Part shown: one piece after another, positions 14,367 through 21,448 of the stretch
How positions within the stretch are numbered: the first letter of the stretch is position 1
Layout: the number at the start of each line of letters is the position of its first letter
NCBI GenBank assembly: GCA_040380145.1
Contig: JBEIJQ010000037.1
Span: forward strand, 1 to 21,448
Source of the DNA: JBEIJQ01 sp040380145
Lineage (GTDB): Bacteria; Bacteroidota; Bacteroidia; Chitinophagales; Saprospiraceae
DNA: 21,448 nucleotides
Direction: 5' to 3'
Notes under the pieces: generated by a model
Databases searched by the model: none
The model's input: only the letters and a program-made list of their open reading frames with translations
What the model was told of the DNA's origin: nothing
Translations under genes and position numbers: made by a program

Positions 14367-15842
14367 TCAGCGCACCACGCTGAACAGATGCGTGGACACC
14401 CCTTTTTCGGTGACGAGTGCGACGGCGTAGGTGCCAGCGGGCAGTTCGTGGGTCTCGATGTTCAGGGCATGATTGCCGGCAGCGCGTTCGAGGTTTTCGA
14501 TCGACTTCACCGGCTGCCCGAGGGCGTTCAGAACGGTGACGGCGACAGTGGCCCGATCTTCGAGGCGGTACTCGATGGTCAGACCGGCATCGGTGGGATT
14601 GGGGAAGAGTTTGACCTCCGACAGGCCTTTGACGGCCTCTTCCACGCCCGTGGCGGCGCCGGTCTTGAACAGGTCCTCGCGCTGGGCGAAAGTGGCGGCG
14701 GCGCCGTTGATGTCGTACAGCACGGCTCCGGTGGTGAAATCTATCAGGCGGTAAAAGCCGTTTCCGCCCGCGCAACAGATCCCGTCGTTGTACGAGTCGT
14801 TGATCTGGAAGCGGTAGCACTCGTTGGCCATCAGCAGGAAGGTGCGGAGTTTGAGCTGATTGGCATCCGCCGCTCCGTACACACCCGATGCGACGGTGCT
14901 GCCAACGCTGTTGAACAGGTACCAAGTCGTCTCGGCCGGGTAGTTGTCGAGCTGCAGTTCGAGGCGCACGCGGGTGCCCGATGCTTGTACATTGGAACTG
15001 GCGTAGCCGCCGGTGGACTCGTTGTTGGCCGCAACACCGTCGTTGGCGGCGGTGGCGCGGAAGGTGTAGTTGGCGCTGCCGTTCACGGGCACGGTACCGA
15101 TTGTCACATCGGTGAGGGCGTAAGTCGCCAAGTTGCCGCTCCAGTTGGTGGAGGCGACCACTGCTCCGCCGGCGTCGAGGGCTTCCACGGTGCAGTTGGT
15201 CAGGGGCTGGGTGCCCATGTTCTGCATTTGGATGCGGAGTTGGGCCGTGTTGCCGTCGCAGGCGTTTTCGGGGCCGTTGTATTGGACGATGCTCGCGTCA
15301 ACGGCTTGGGTCGCGATCGGGCAGGCCGTCGCCAGCGCATACATCTGGGGCACCGTGAGGCTTTGAGAAAAAGTGTTCACGATGCGGTTGGGGCAGATCG
15401 CGTACAAAGTCGGAAAAGCGTTGATCTCATACAGGTCGCCGATCTGTGGCCCCGTGGCGTGGAGGATGGGATAGGGCGTACCGGAAACCCAGTTGCCCTG
15501 TGTGTTGCCGCCGGTGCCTTGCAAGTCGGCCAAGGTGGTGCTGGCGTCGCCCTCGGCGAAGAAGACCATCACCTTGTTGGGTGTCACCGTGCCGTTGGGG
15601 CCGTACTGGTTGTACAGATCGCGGAGCTTGTGCGAGTTGTGGTAATTCCAGCACGGGCCGCACCAAGTAGCTGATACGTCGAGGTACACCGTGATGCCTT
15701 GGTCGAGCAGGCTGTACAGGGTGTAGGTGTTGCCGTTGAGGTCGGTGGCCGTGAAGTTGGGTGCCACACTGTTGGCGGGCAATTGGGCGAAAGCCGGGCG
15801 GAGCAAAAACGCCGTACAGATCAGCAGTAAAATGGTTCTCAT
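14367..15842 (-). CDS. T9SS-exported thioredoxin-fold protein, copy B
   Basis: A 491-residue paralogue of copy A with the same layout: signal peptide 1-19 (ending AFA, Gln20 next), thioredoxin-like domain with ATWCGPCWNYHN (Cys61/Cys64), CARDB-like domain, a YPAETTWYLF...CYRFQINDSYNDGICC segment, and a type A T9SS sorting domain over the last 84 residues (408-491; VKLFPNPTDA...LPAGTYAVALVT...STHLFSVVR). By hand count the first 160 mature residues match copy A at 142 positions (about 89%); the rest is much more diverged. The GDGICC motif of copy A is NDGICC here, and a GVEEAVKGLSE stretch replaces the linker before the sorting domain. ATG 15842 is set by the signal peptide; the in-frame extension upstream is ignored. 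Divergent from birA. Confidence 0.92.
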   Translation of the reverse strand: MRTILLLICTAFLLRPAFAQLPANSVAPNFTATDLNGNTYTLYSLLDQGITVYLDVSATWCGPCWNYHNSHKLRDLYNQYGPNGTVTPNKVMVFFAEGDASTTLADLQGTGGNTQGNWVSGTPYPILHATGPQIGDLYEINAFPTLYAICPNRIVNTFSQSLTVPQMYALATACPIATQAVDASIVQYNGPENACDGNTAQLRIQMQNMGTQPLTNCTVEALDAGGAVVASTNWSGNLATYALTDVTIGTVPVNGSANYTFRATAANDGVAANNESTGGYASSNVQASGTRVRLELQLDNYPAETTWYLFNSVGSTVASGVYGAADANQLKLRTFLLMANECYRFQINDSYNDGICCAGGNGFYRLIDFTTGAVLYDINGAAATFAQREDLFKTGAATGVEEAVKGLSEVKLFPNPTDAGLTIEYRLEDRATVAVTVLNALGQPVKSIENLERAAGNHALNIETHELPAGTYAVALVTEKGVSTHLFSVVR

Positions 15843-15882
15843 GCGTAAAAAGGAAAATGGGGTGAAAGGAAAAAAATGCGCA

Positions 15883-15900
15883 CCTTTGTCGAAACAAAGG
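15883..15900 (-). promoter_or_regulatory. Hairpin or operator in the leader of T9SS thioredoxin copy B
   Basis: CCTTTGT-CGAA-ACAAAGG, a perfect 7 bp inverted repeat around 4 bases. On the minus strand the loop reads TTCG and a run of seven Ts follows 6 nt after the stem. It starts 40 bp before the ATG. The near-box TAgccTTTG (one base too long) overlaps its upstream arm. It could be an operator, an attenuator-like hairpin or an mRNA-stabilising stem. Confidence 0.4.
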
Positions 15901-16009
15901 CTAAAAATAGGGTTTTTGCCATCAACGGCCCAATCGAAAGGTACAGTTCGTCCCAAGAAAGCCTTTCTACAGATCGAATACCCCGCAACGAACCAACCGT
16001 CCATTTTTT

Positions 16010-16771
16010 ATGAGCCTGTTCATCGGTTCACATCGCATCGAAATCGCTTCGACCGGTTCCACCAACGACGATCTGCGCGCCTTGGTCGAGGGCGGTGGAT
16101 CGCTGTCGGAGGGCACGGTGATTTGGACGCACGAGCAGACCAAGGGACGCGGACAATTGGGCGCTTCCTGGCACAGTGTGCCGGGCGAGAGCCTGACCTT
16201 CAGCGTGTTGTTTCGGCCCACTTTCCTTTTGCCCGCAGAATCTTTCCGGATGGGCGTCGTCGTATCGTTGGCCTTTTCGGATTTCGTGCAGGGGTTGATG
16301 CCAGAGCGCTCCGATGTGCGGATCAAGTGGCCCAACGACCTGTACGCGGGGGGGCGGAAAACGGGCGGCATCCTGATCGAAAACAGTTTGTCGGCCCATC
16401 GGATCGAGACCTCGGTGGTCGGCATCGGAATGAACGTCAACGAGTGCGGGTTTCCCGAATGGCTTCCCCAAGCCACTTCTGCTGCCCTCGAAACGGGCCG
16501 CTCGTTCGGCCTGTCGTGGGTGCTCGACGGGTTGTGTACGGCTTTGGAAAGGCGCTACCTGCAATTGCGGGCCGGGCTTTGGCCTGAGATGAAACGGCAG
16601 TACGACGAACGGCTGTACCGAAAAGGGGAATGGGCCTCCTATCGGTTACCCGACCAAGAGGCTCCTTTCGAAGGGATGGTCGAAGGGGTTTCCGACAACG
16701 GGGTTCTGTGCCTCCGCACCCAGGAGGGGGAGCTGCGGCTGTTTGCCCCGCGCACTCTCCGCTATCTGTAG
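16010..16771 (+). CDS. birA: Biotin--[acetyl-CoA carboxylase] ligase
   Basis: Joins biotin to the carrier lysine of biotin-dependent carboxylases through biotinyl-AMP; cytoplasmic. The 253-residue protein has TGSTNDDL near the N-terminus, the biotinyl-AMP loop TKGRGQLGASW (residues 44-54), RIKWPNDLYAGGRKTGGILIE (104-124) with the catalytic Lys, and GIGMNVN. The C-terminal small beta domain ends with GVLCLRTQEGELRLFAPRTLRYL. It lacks the N-terminal helix-turn-helix of E. coli BirA, so it is a class I ligase that should not act as a repressor. ATG 16010 is the first start in the frame and fits the family. No TAnnTTTG box is visible upstream. Its last 10 bp overlap the 3' end of the convergent acyl-CoA synthetase gene. 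Confidence 0.94.
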   Translation: MSLFIGSHRIEIASTGSTNDDLRALVEGGGSLSEGTVIWTHEQTKGRGQLGASWHSVPGESLTFSVLFRPTFLLPAESFRMGVVVSLAFSDFVQGLMPERSDVRIKWPNDLYAGGRKTGGILIENSLSAHRIETSVVGIGMNVNECGFPEWLPQATSAALETGRSFGLSWVLDGLCTALERRYLQLRAGLWPEMKRQYDERLYRKGEWASYRLPDQEAPFEGMVEGVSDNGVLCLRTQEGELRLFAPRTLRYL

Positions 16772-18555
16772 ATTTCGGCCACTTCTTGTTGGTGCCGGTC
16801 CAAGATCACCCGTCTCTTGAGTTTCATCGTGGGGGTCAGTTCGCCGGAGGAAACATCCCAGGTGTTCGGCACCAGGGCGAATTTTTTGATCTGCTCGATG
16901 TGGCCCAGGGAGGGATTGAGATCGTCCACGATGGCTTGGAAGGCTGCGAGAACGCGTGCTTCCCGGATCACCTGTTCGCGGCTTTCGAAGGTCACTTGGT
17001 TTTCGCGGCACCAACTTTCCAATTGGTCGAAAGACGGCACGATCAGCGCCGAGGTGAATTTCTGTCCGTCGCCTACCACCATCGCCTGTTCGATCAGGAA
17101 GGCCTCTTTCAAGCGGCTTTCGATGGGCGAAGGCGCGATGTATTTGCCGCCCGAGGTTTTGAGCAGTTCCTTTTTGCGGTCGGTTATTTTCAAGAAGCGC
17201 ACTCCGTGAGCGTTTTCCACCCATTTGCCCACATCGCCGGTGTGGAACCAGCCGTCGCGATCGATCACTTCGGCGGTCTGTTCGGGCTTTTTGTAGTAGC
17301 CCATCATGATGTTGGGACCTTTGGCGAGGATTTCCCCTTCGCCCGGCCCGTATGCGTTGTCGCTTGCATCGATGTACAGTTCGACACCCGGCCAGGGCAT
17401 TCCCACTGTTCCGAACATGCACTCCTTGTCGGAATCGAAGCGGTTGGTCGAAAGCCCGGGGGATGTTTCTGTCAGGCCATACGCCTCGCGCACCTTGATG
17501 CCCGCGGCAGAGAAAAACTGTGTGATACGGTAGGGGCAGGCAGCGGCACCCGTCAGGATGCCCAACACATTGCCGCCGAGGCGTTCCCGGATTTTGCTGA
17601 ACACCAGTTTGTCGGCGATTTTCCATTGCAGGCCTTCCCATCCGGCGGGGCGGTATCCGGGTTCATATTTTTCGGTCAATTTGTTGGCCCACAAAAAAAT
17701 AGCCCTTTTGGCACCGCCCGATTGAAGGGCCATTCCCACGATCCGTTCATAGACTTTTTCCAACAAGCGGGGGACCGTGGTGAAAAAATGCGGCTTGAAC
17801 TCCAACAGATCGTCCCGAAGGGTATCGACGCTCTCGGCGTATTGGATCGTGACGCCGGAGTACATGTAGGCATAAGAGGCGGTGCGCTCGAAAATGTGGC
17901 AGAGCGGCAGAAAGCTCAGCACCACACTGCCCTGCTTGGCCGGCAACAGATCCTCTACCCCCTTGGCGTTGCTGACGACGTTGTGGTGCGAGAGCATGAC
18001 GCCCTTGGGGTCGCCCGTGGTGCCCGAAGTGTAGATGATGGTGGCAAGGTCCTCGGGACGGATGCCGTCCATGGTGCGGCGCACTTCCGACAGGTCGCCG
18101 TCGCTGAGCAAGGTTTCCCAAAAAGGCGCGTCGGAGGTTTCGTCAAAAGTGAAGATTTCGCGCAAGCTGGGGGTTTCGCGCTGGGCTTCCCGCACTTTTT
18201 GCAGGAGATCGCCGTATCCAACGAACGCGTACTTCACCTCGGCATCGTTGAAAATGTATATGTATTCCCTCGTGCTGATGGTCGGATAAACGGGCACGTT
18301 CACTGCGCCGATCTGCTGCATCGCCAGGTCCACGATGTTCCACTCCGGGCGGTTGTTGTACGAGGCCATCGCGATCTTGTCGCCCGGCCGTACGCCCATT
18401 TCCCACAGTCCGAGGCTGAGGCGGTTGATGGTGTCCACGAATTCCTTGGAACTGTATGATTTCAGCTTGCCGAGCGTTTTGCCGGCCACTGCTTTTTCGA
18501 GGGGAAATTTTTCCAACTGAAAGTAGGGGATGTCGAATATTCGGCGAACTTCCAT
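16762..18555 (-). CDS. Long-chain fatty-acid--CoA ligase
   Basis: Activates fatty acids to acyl-CoA via an acyl-AMP intermediate, for degradation or lipid remodelling. The 597-residue protein is an ANL-superfamily adenylate-forming enzyme of the bacterial long-chain group. Motifs: IIYTSGTTGDPKGVMLSHHN (residues 173-192, P-loop), FLPLCHIFER, YGLTETSP (adenine site), WFHTGDVGKW (ribose-binding Asp) and TDRKKELLKTSGGKYIAP with the hinge and catalytic-Lys region. The C-terminal subdomain is complete. ATG 18555 starts MEVRRIFDIPYFQLEK, typical of the family in Bacteroidota; the frame extends 20 codons further upstream without similarity. It lies 71 bp downstream of the AI-2E-type gene on the same strand with no box in the gap, so cotranscription is likely. 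It overlaps birA by 10 bp tail to tail. Confidence 0.94.
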   Translation of the reverse strand: MEVRRIFDIPYFQLEKFPLEKAVAGKTLGKLKSYSSKEFVDTINRLSLGLWEMGVRPGDKIAMASYNNRPEWNIVDLAMQQIGAVNVPVYPTISTREYIYIFNDAEVKYAFVGYGDLLQKVREAQRETPSLREIFTFDETSDAPFWETLLSDGDLSEVRRTMDGIRPEDLATIIYTSGTTGDPKGVMLSHHNVVSNAKGVEDLLPAKQGSVVLSFLPLCHIFERTASYAYMYSGVTIQYAESVDTLRDDLLEFKPHFFTTVPRLLEKVYERIVGMALQSGGAKRAIFLWANKLTEKYEPGYRPAGWEGLQWKIADKLVFSKIRERLGGNVLGILTGAAACPYRITQFFSAAGIKVREAYGLTETSPGLSTNRFDSDKECMFGTVGMPWPGVELYIDASDNAYGPGEGEILAKGPNIMMGYYKKPEQTAEVIDRDGWFHTGDVGKWVENAHGVRFLKITDRKKELLKTSGGKYIAPSPIESRLKEAFLIEQAMVVGDGQKFTSALIVPSFDQLESWCRENQVTFESREQVIREARVLAAFQAIVDDLNPSLGHIEQIKKFALVPNTWDVSSGELTPTMKLKRRVILDRHQQEVAEIYR

Positions 18556-18626
18556 GGGAGCGATTTTTTTTGGTGTGTTCGAAAACTGATTTGTCGGTAT
18601 CCGTGCGCTAAACAAGCGAAACGGGA

Positions 18627-20003
18627 TTAGGTTCGGTCGGTCGGCGGCGGCAGTTCCTGTTCATCTGCTTCCAGCTCGCGGCTCATCTGGCCGGTCAGCT
18701 CGCGCACCACTTTGATGTTGGCCAAAAACTCGGCGGCGATCACGCGCAGGACCGTGTAAGCGGGAACCGCCAGCACCATGCCCAATACCCCCGAAAATTT
18801 GGCGCCCACGATGATGACGAGAAAAATCTCCATCGGGTGGGCCATCACGCTCTGCGAAAATATCCACGGCTGCAGGAAATAATTGTCGAGCATCTGCATC
18901 GACCAAAAAACCAGCAGCAGTTTGAAGAGGAGCGGTATCGTCACGGTGGCGAAATCCGCGTCTATGTTGGCCGTGACGGTCAGCACCGCTCCGAAAACAG
19001 CCCCGATCAGGGGGCCCAGATAGGGGATCGTGTTGAGCAGGGCAGCCAAAAATCCCAGCAGCAGCGCATTCGGTACGCCCAACAGGGCCAACAGGGCCCA
19101 CACATACAGGGTTATGCCCATGATCTCGAGGGCCATGCCCAAAAAATAGCGCGACAAGAGCCGTTTGATCCGACCGATGACCGTTCGGGCATCGGATTCC
19201 CGAGCCACGGGTACGAACGCCAGGACAGCCCGTTCGAAAAGCGCGTCGTCGCGGAGAAAGAAAAACAACATAAAAGTGATCGAGGCCAAGGCCACCGAAA
19301 AGTTGCCCACCGCCCCGATGATATTGCCGAAAAGTCCCATCAGGCGAGCCGGCGCGAAAAACGCGAACAGCTGCCGTTTGATCGAAAGCAGGGGCGAAAC
19401 TGCCGGGCGTCCCACGGTATCGTTCGAAATCCGTTCGGGAGATACCGTCTCTACCTGCGGCGACCAATCTATGTGCAGCACGATATCGGTGCGCAGCGTG
19501 GTGTCGCCCTTTTGCGCCAGCACCGAATCCAAGCGTACTTGCATGCTCTGGCCGCGCTTTTCGGCCCGGACGGGAGCGGGGGGCGTTCGCAAACTGTCGG
19601 GGTGGGTTTTTTGCGCAGCTTCGGCCAGCCCGAAATCCTCGATCCACTCAGCGGTCTCGTCCAACCAGTTGCTGAGGGCCAGCGACAGTTTTTCAGGGTC
19701 CACCTTCGAAAGGTTGCTCGCTTGGTGGACCATCGGGGGGACCATCAGCAGGAGAAACAGTCCGAAAGTGAGGTAAAACAGCGCGATGGTGAAGACCGCC
19801 CGAAAACTGCCGCCCAACCGGAAGCGTTTGTAGCGGATGCGGTCGAGGCCCCGCATGACGGGGTGGCCGACCAGCGAAAGCACCCAAGCCACGACGATCC
19901 ACCCCAAAAGGTCGCCGAGGTACCAAAACACGAACAGGCCGATGCCCACCGAAATCAGGGTCCGGGAAACGCGTCTCAGGAAAACCTCGGTCGTTCTGCT
20001 CAT
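18627..20003 (-). CDS. AI-2E/PerM family membrane protein with enlarged loop
   Basis: A 458-residue member of the AI-2E transporter (UPF0118/PerM) family; members have been linked to autoinducer-2 export, ion/proton antiport or permease roles, so the substrate here is open. About 7-8 membrane segments are visible. The C-terminal half has the hallmark PNALLLGFLAALLNTIPYLGPLIG and DNYFLQPWIFSQSVMAHPMEIFLVIIVGAKFSGVLGMVLAVPAYTVLRVI. Most members have about 340-380 residues; the excess is mainly a hydrophilic stretch at about 130-205, between the third membrane segment and the next, rich in Ser/Thr/Asp/Arg. ATG 20003 is chosen because the sequence from there (MSRTTEVFLRRVSRTL) leads straight into the first membrane segment; the upstream in-frame extension overlaps the glycosyltransferase gene and is not coding. 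It lies 40 bp after the glycosyltransferase gene. Confidence 0.9.
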   Translation of the reverse strand: MSRTTEVFLRRVSRTLISVGIGLFVFWYLGDLLGWIVVAWVLSLVGHPVMRGLDRIRYKRFRLGGSFRAVFTIALFYLTFGLFLLLMVPPMVHQASNLSKVDPEKLSLALSNWLDETAEWIEDFGLAEAAQKTHPDSLRTPPAPVRAEKRGQSMQVRLDSVLAQKGDTTLRTDIVLHIDWSPQVETVSPERISNDTVGRPAVSPLLSIKRQLFAFFAPARLMGLFGNIIGAVGNFSVALASITFMLFFFLRDDALFERAVLAFVPVARESDARTVIGRIKRLLSRYFLGMALEIMGITLYVWALLALLGVPNALLLGFLAALLNTIPYLGPLIGAVFGAVLTVTANIDADFATVTIPLLFKLLLVFWSMQMLDNYFLQPWIFSQSVMAHPMEIFLVIIVGAKFSGVLGMVLAVPAYTVLRVIAAEFLANIKVVRELTGQMSRELEADEQELPPPTDRT

Positions 20004-20043
20004 GGGAGGTGTTTTGGGGGGTGAAAAATGGACGGAACGAAAA

Positions 20044-21246
20044 TCAGCGCTTGTTCTTGGCCTCCTCGAGCAGCCGGTGGTAAAGCGCCCTGACATCCTC
20101 CACCAATCGGGTGTAGTGGTATTGGGCCATGACGTGCTCGAAGCCGGATCGGCCCATGCCCAGCCTTTTGGCGTCGTCCTCCACCAGTTCGAGCAGGAGC
20201 CGCCCGAAGGTGTCCGCATCGTCGGAAGCGCACAGCAGGGCCGTTTCGCCTTCTTTGACCACATCGGCGATTCCGCCCACCCGCGTCGAGACGATGGGCT
20301 TGTTGGCAGCCTGCGCCTCGATGAGGCTCACCGGCGTGCCCTCGTTCAGCGAGGTCAGCGCCACTAGGTCGGCGCCGGCGTACACCACATCCACATCCCG
20401 CCGCCAGGAGGTGAAGACGAGCGGTTTGTCGTGCACGGCGTCGGTTTCCGCGGAGAAGGGGATGCCCAATTCTCGGGCCGCCCGTTCCACCTCGGCGCGC
20501 GATTCGCCGTCGCCGACGATGAACGCCCGCACGGGCTTGCGCGTGTTGTCCAGCACGTGCCGCAGTCCTTTCAGGAACATCGAGTGGTTTTTGATGGGCA
20601 CCAGCCGTCCCACGATGGCGATGGCCAGGGTGTCGTCGGGCACTTGGAACTCGGCCCGGAAGCGGGCCCGCTTTTCGTCGCGGCCTTCGTGGAAGCGGTC
20701 GAGGTCGAAACCGAGCGGCACGACCGCGAATTTCTCGGGCGGCGCGATGCGGAACTCCTCGCAAAGCTCTCGGCGCTGCACCTCGCTGATGGCGATGATG
20801 CACGAAGAACGCTTGGCCAGCCAGCGCTCGATCTCCAAGAACAAACGGGTCTTCAGCGGATGGAAATAGGAATGGAAAACGTGCCCGTGGAACGTGTGCA
20901 AAACCACCGGCACACCTTCACGGATAGCGGCCAACCGGCCCAATGCCCCGGCCTTCGCCGCGTGGGTGTGCACGATATCCGGCTTGAATTCGCGGATCGC
21001 GTCGCGGATCGTGCGGTAGGCCTGCCCATCCTTGAGGGGATTGAGCGCCCGGTGCATGTTGGGGATGTTGAACGGCTCCAGGCCCAAATCGCGGACGATG
21101 AATTCCGAACTCGCCTCGGACTCGTCTTTGAGCCCCGCCAACAGACGGGTCTCGAATTCCGGGGCCAGATGCTTGGTCAGGTACGCGGCGTTGAAAGTGG
21201 GCCCGCCGAGGTTGAGGCGGTTGATGATGCGGAGAACACGGGGCAT
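20044..21246 (-). CDS. Family 4 glycosyltransferase
   Basis: A 400-residue GT-B-fold retaining glycosyltransferase, probably transferring a sugar from a nucleotide donor to a lipid-linked or polysaccharide acceptor at the inner membrane face. The N-terminal acceptor domain begins MPRVLRIINRLNLGGP (Gly-rich loop) and has DIVHTHAAKAGALGRLAA and HTFHGHVFHSYF. The C-terminal donor domain has IVGRLVPIKNHSMFL, AFIVGDGE, and NEGTPVSLIEAQAANKPIVSTRVGG, with Glu302 and Glu310 as the EX7E pair of family GT4. ATG 21246 is the conserved start; the upstream in-frame extension has no family features and covers the promoter box. As the first gene of a likely operon with the AI-2E-type and acyl-CoA ligase genes it points to envelope glycan synthesis. 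The sugar and acceptor cannot be read from the sequence. Confidence 0.92.
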   Translation of the reverse strand: MPRVLRIINRLNLGGPTFNAAYLTKHLAPEFETRLLAGLKDESEASSEFIVRDLGLEPFNIPNMHRALNPLKDGQAYRTIRDAIREFKPDIVHTHAAKAGALGRLAAIREGVPVVLHTFHGHVFHSYFHPLKTRLFLEIERWLAKRSSCIIAISEVQRRELCEEFRIAPPEKFAVVPLGFDLDRFHEGRDEKRARFRAEFQVPDDTLAIAIVGRLVPIKNHSMFLKGLRHVLDNTRKPVRAFIVGDGESRAEVERAARELGIPFSAETDAVHDKPLVFTSWRRDVDVVYAGADLVALTSLNEGTPVSLIEAQAANKPIVSTRVGGIADVVKEGETALLCASDDADTFGRLLLELVEDDAKRLGMGRSGFEHVMAQYHYTRLVEDVRALYHRLLEEAKNKR

Positions 21247-21279
21247 AAAAAGGCAAATGGGTTTTGGTGGACCGGGCCA

Positions 21280-21287
21280 CAAAGTTA
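21280..21287 (-). promoter_or_regulatory. Putative TAnnTTTG -7 box for the glycosyltransferase operon
   Basis: Minus strand reads TAACTTTG, an exact consensus match, 33 nt before the ATG at 21246. A TTTG (CAAA at 21301-21304) lies 13 nt upstream, nearer than usual. Confidence 0.5.
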
Positions 21288-21304
21288 AGCCCGGTTTGCT
21301 CAAA

Positions 21305-21448
21305 TGGACTTTTCTCCCAAAGCAAAAGCCAAGGGGATTGTTGGATGAACCCAAAACTGTCATTAGACTTTTTTGATCCGCTTGATTTTAGCCTTTTTTA
21401 GACCATTTCAGCGGTAGCCTTTGGGCTGTTCGCGAGGTGTTTTGTTCC
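21305..21448. other. Intergenic sequence at the right edge
   Basis: No gene is recognised. The sequence is T-rich in its right half. TAGCCTTTG at 21415-21423 (plus strand) is a one-base-longer variant of the -7 box and may belong to a gene beyond the window. The same nonamer occurs on the minus strand upstream of T9SS thioredoxin copy B. Confidence 0.4.

Noticed and set aside
14220..15674. 484-codon open frame on the plus strand opposite T9SS thioredoxin copy B
   Set aside because: It mirrors the real gene; the same kind of shadow lies opposite copy A at 12839-13786. No domain or signal is recognisable.
20004..20264. N-terminal extension of the AI-2E-type gene
   Set aside because: It overlaps the glycosyltransferase coding region out of frame and has no membrane or family features.

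Overview
This 21.4 kb window is GC-rich chromosomal DNA (about 55-60% GC by eye) from a member of the Bacteroidota, most likely a Saprospiraceae/Lewinella-type bacterium. The evidence is three proteins ending in type A C-terminal sorting domains of the type IX secretion system (T9SS), SprB-type adhesin repeats, signal peptides that all cleave before Gln, promoter boxes of the Bacteroidota form TAnnTTTG, no Shine-Dalgarno sequences, and a mevalonate-pathway gene. The family-level placement is inference. I see no rRNA, tRNA, CRISPR array, transposase, integrase or phage gene.

Layout. 1-929 (+): the 3' part of a ChaN-like haem-binding protein gene, then a 79-residue cytochrome b5-like protein 4 bp downstream. 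943-3301 (-): an MFS transporter and mannose-1-phosphate guanylyltransferase (manC). 3486-7118 (+): a 1210-residue secreted lysyl-endopeptidase-like protease carrying FN3, P-domain, four SprB repeats and a T9SS signal, followed by a strong terminator. 7321-9862 (+): truB, mvaD and rsmG, all housekeeping. 9884-11623 (-): a membrane-anchored protein with two OmpA-like domains and a single-pass membrane protein with a helix-hairpin-helix domain. 11892-12380 (+): an exported TlpA-like thioredoxin. 12692-15842 (-): two tandem paralogous T9SS-exported thioredoxin-fold proteins, each with its own terminator. 16010-16771 (+): birA (no HTH). 16762-21246 (-): a fatty-acyl-CoA synthetase, an AI-2E/PerM family membrane protein with an enlarged loop, and a family 4 glycosyltransferase, probably one operon read from the right.

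How the genes fit together. Much of the window deals with the cell envelope: sugar activation and glycosyl transfer, secreted proteolysis, periplasmic and surface thiol chemistry, an OmpA-like anchor, and haem handling. The clearest signals beyond routine annotation are: (i) the thioredoxin paralogues, near-identical in the catalytic domain but much more diverged elsewhere; (ii) the OmpA-like/helix-hairpin-helix pair, whose predicted topology could link the peptidoglycan side to the cytoplasm; (iii) the ChaN/cytochrome b5 gene pair; (iv) perfect TAnnTTTG boxes upstream of eight genes; (v) repeated T-run/A-run dyads in 5' leaders. No complete novel defence or mobile system is visible. All comparisons to known families are from memory and by hand.
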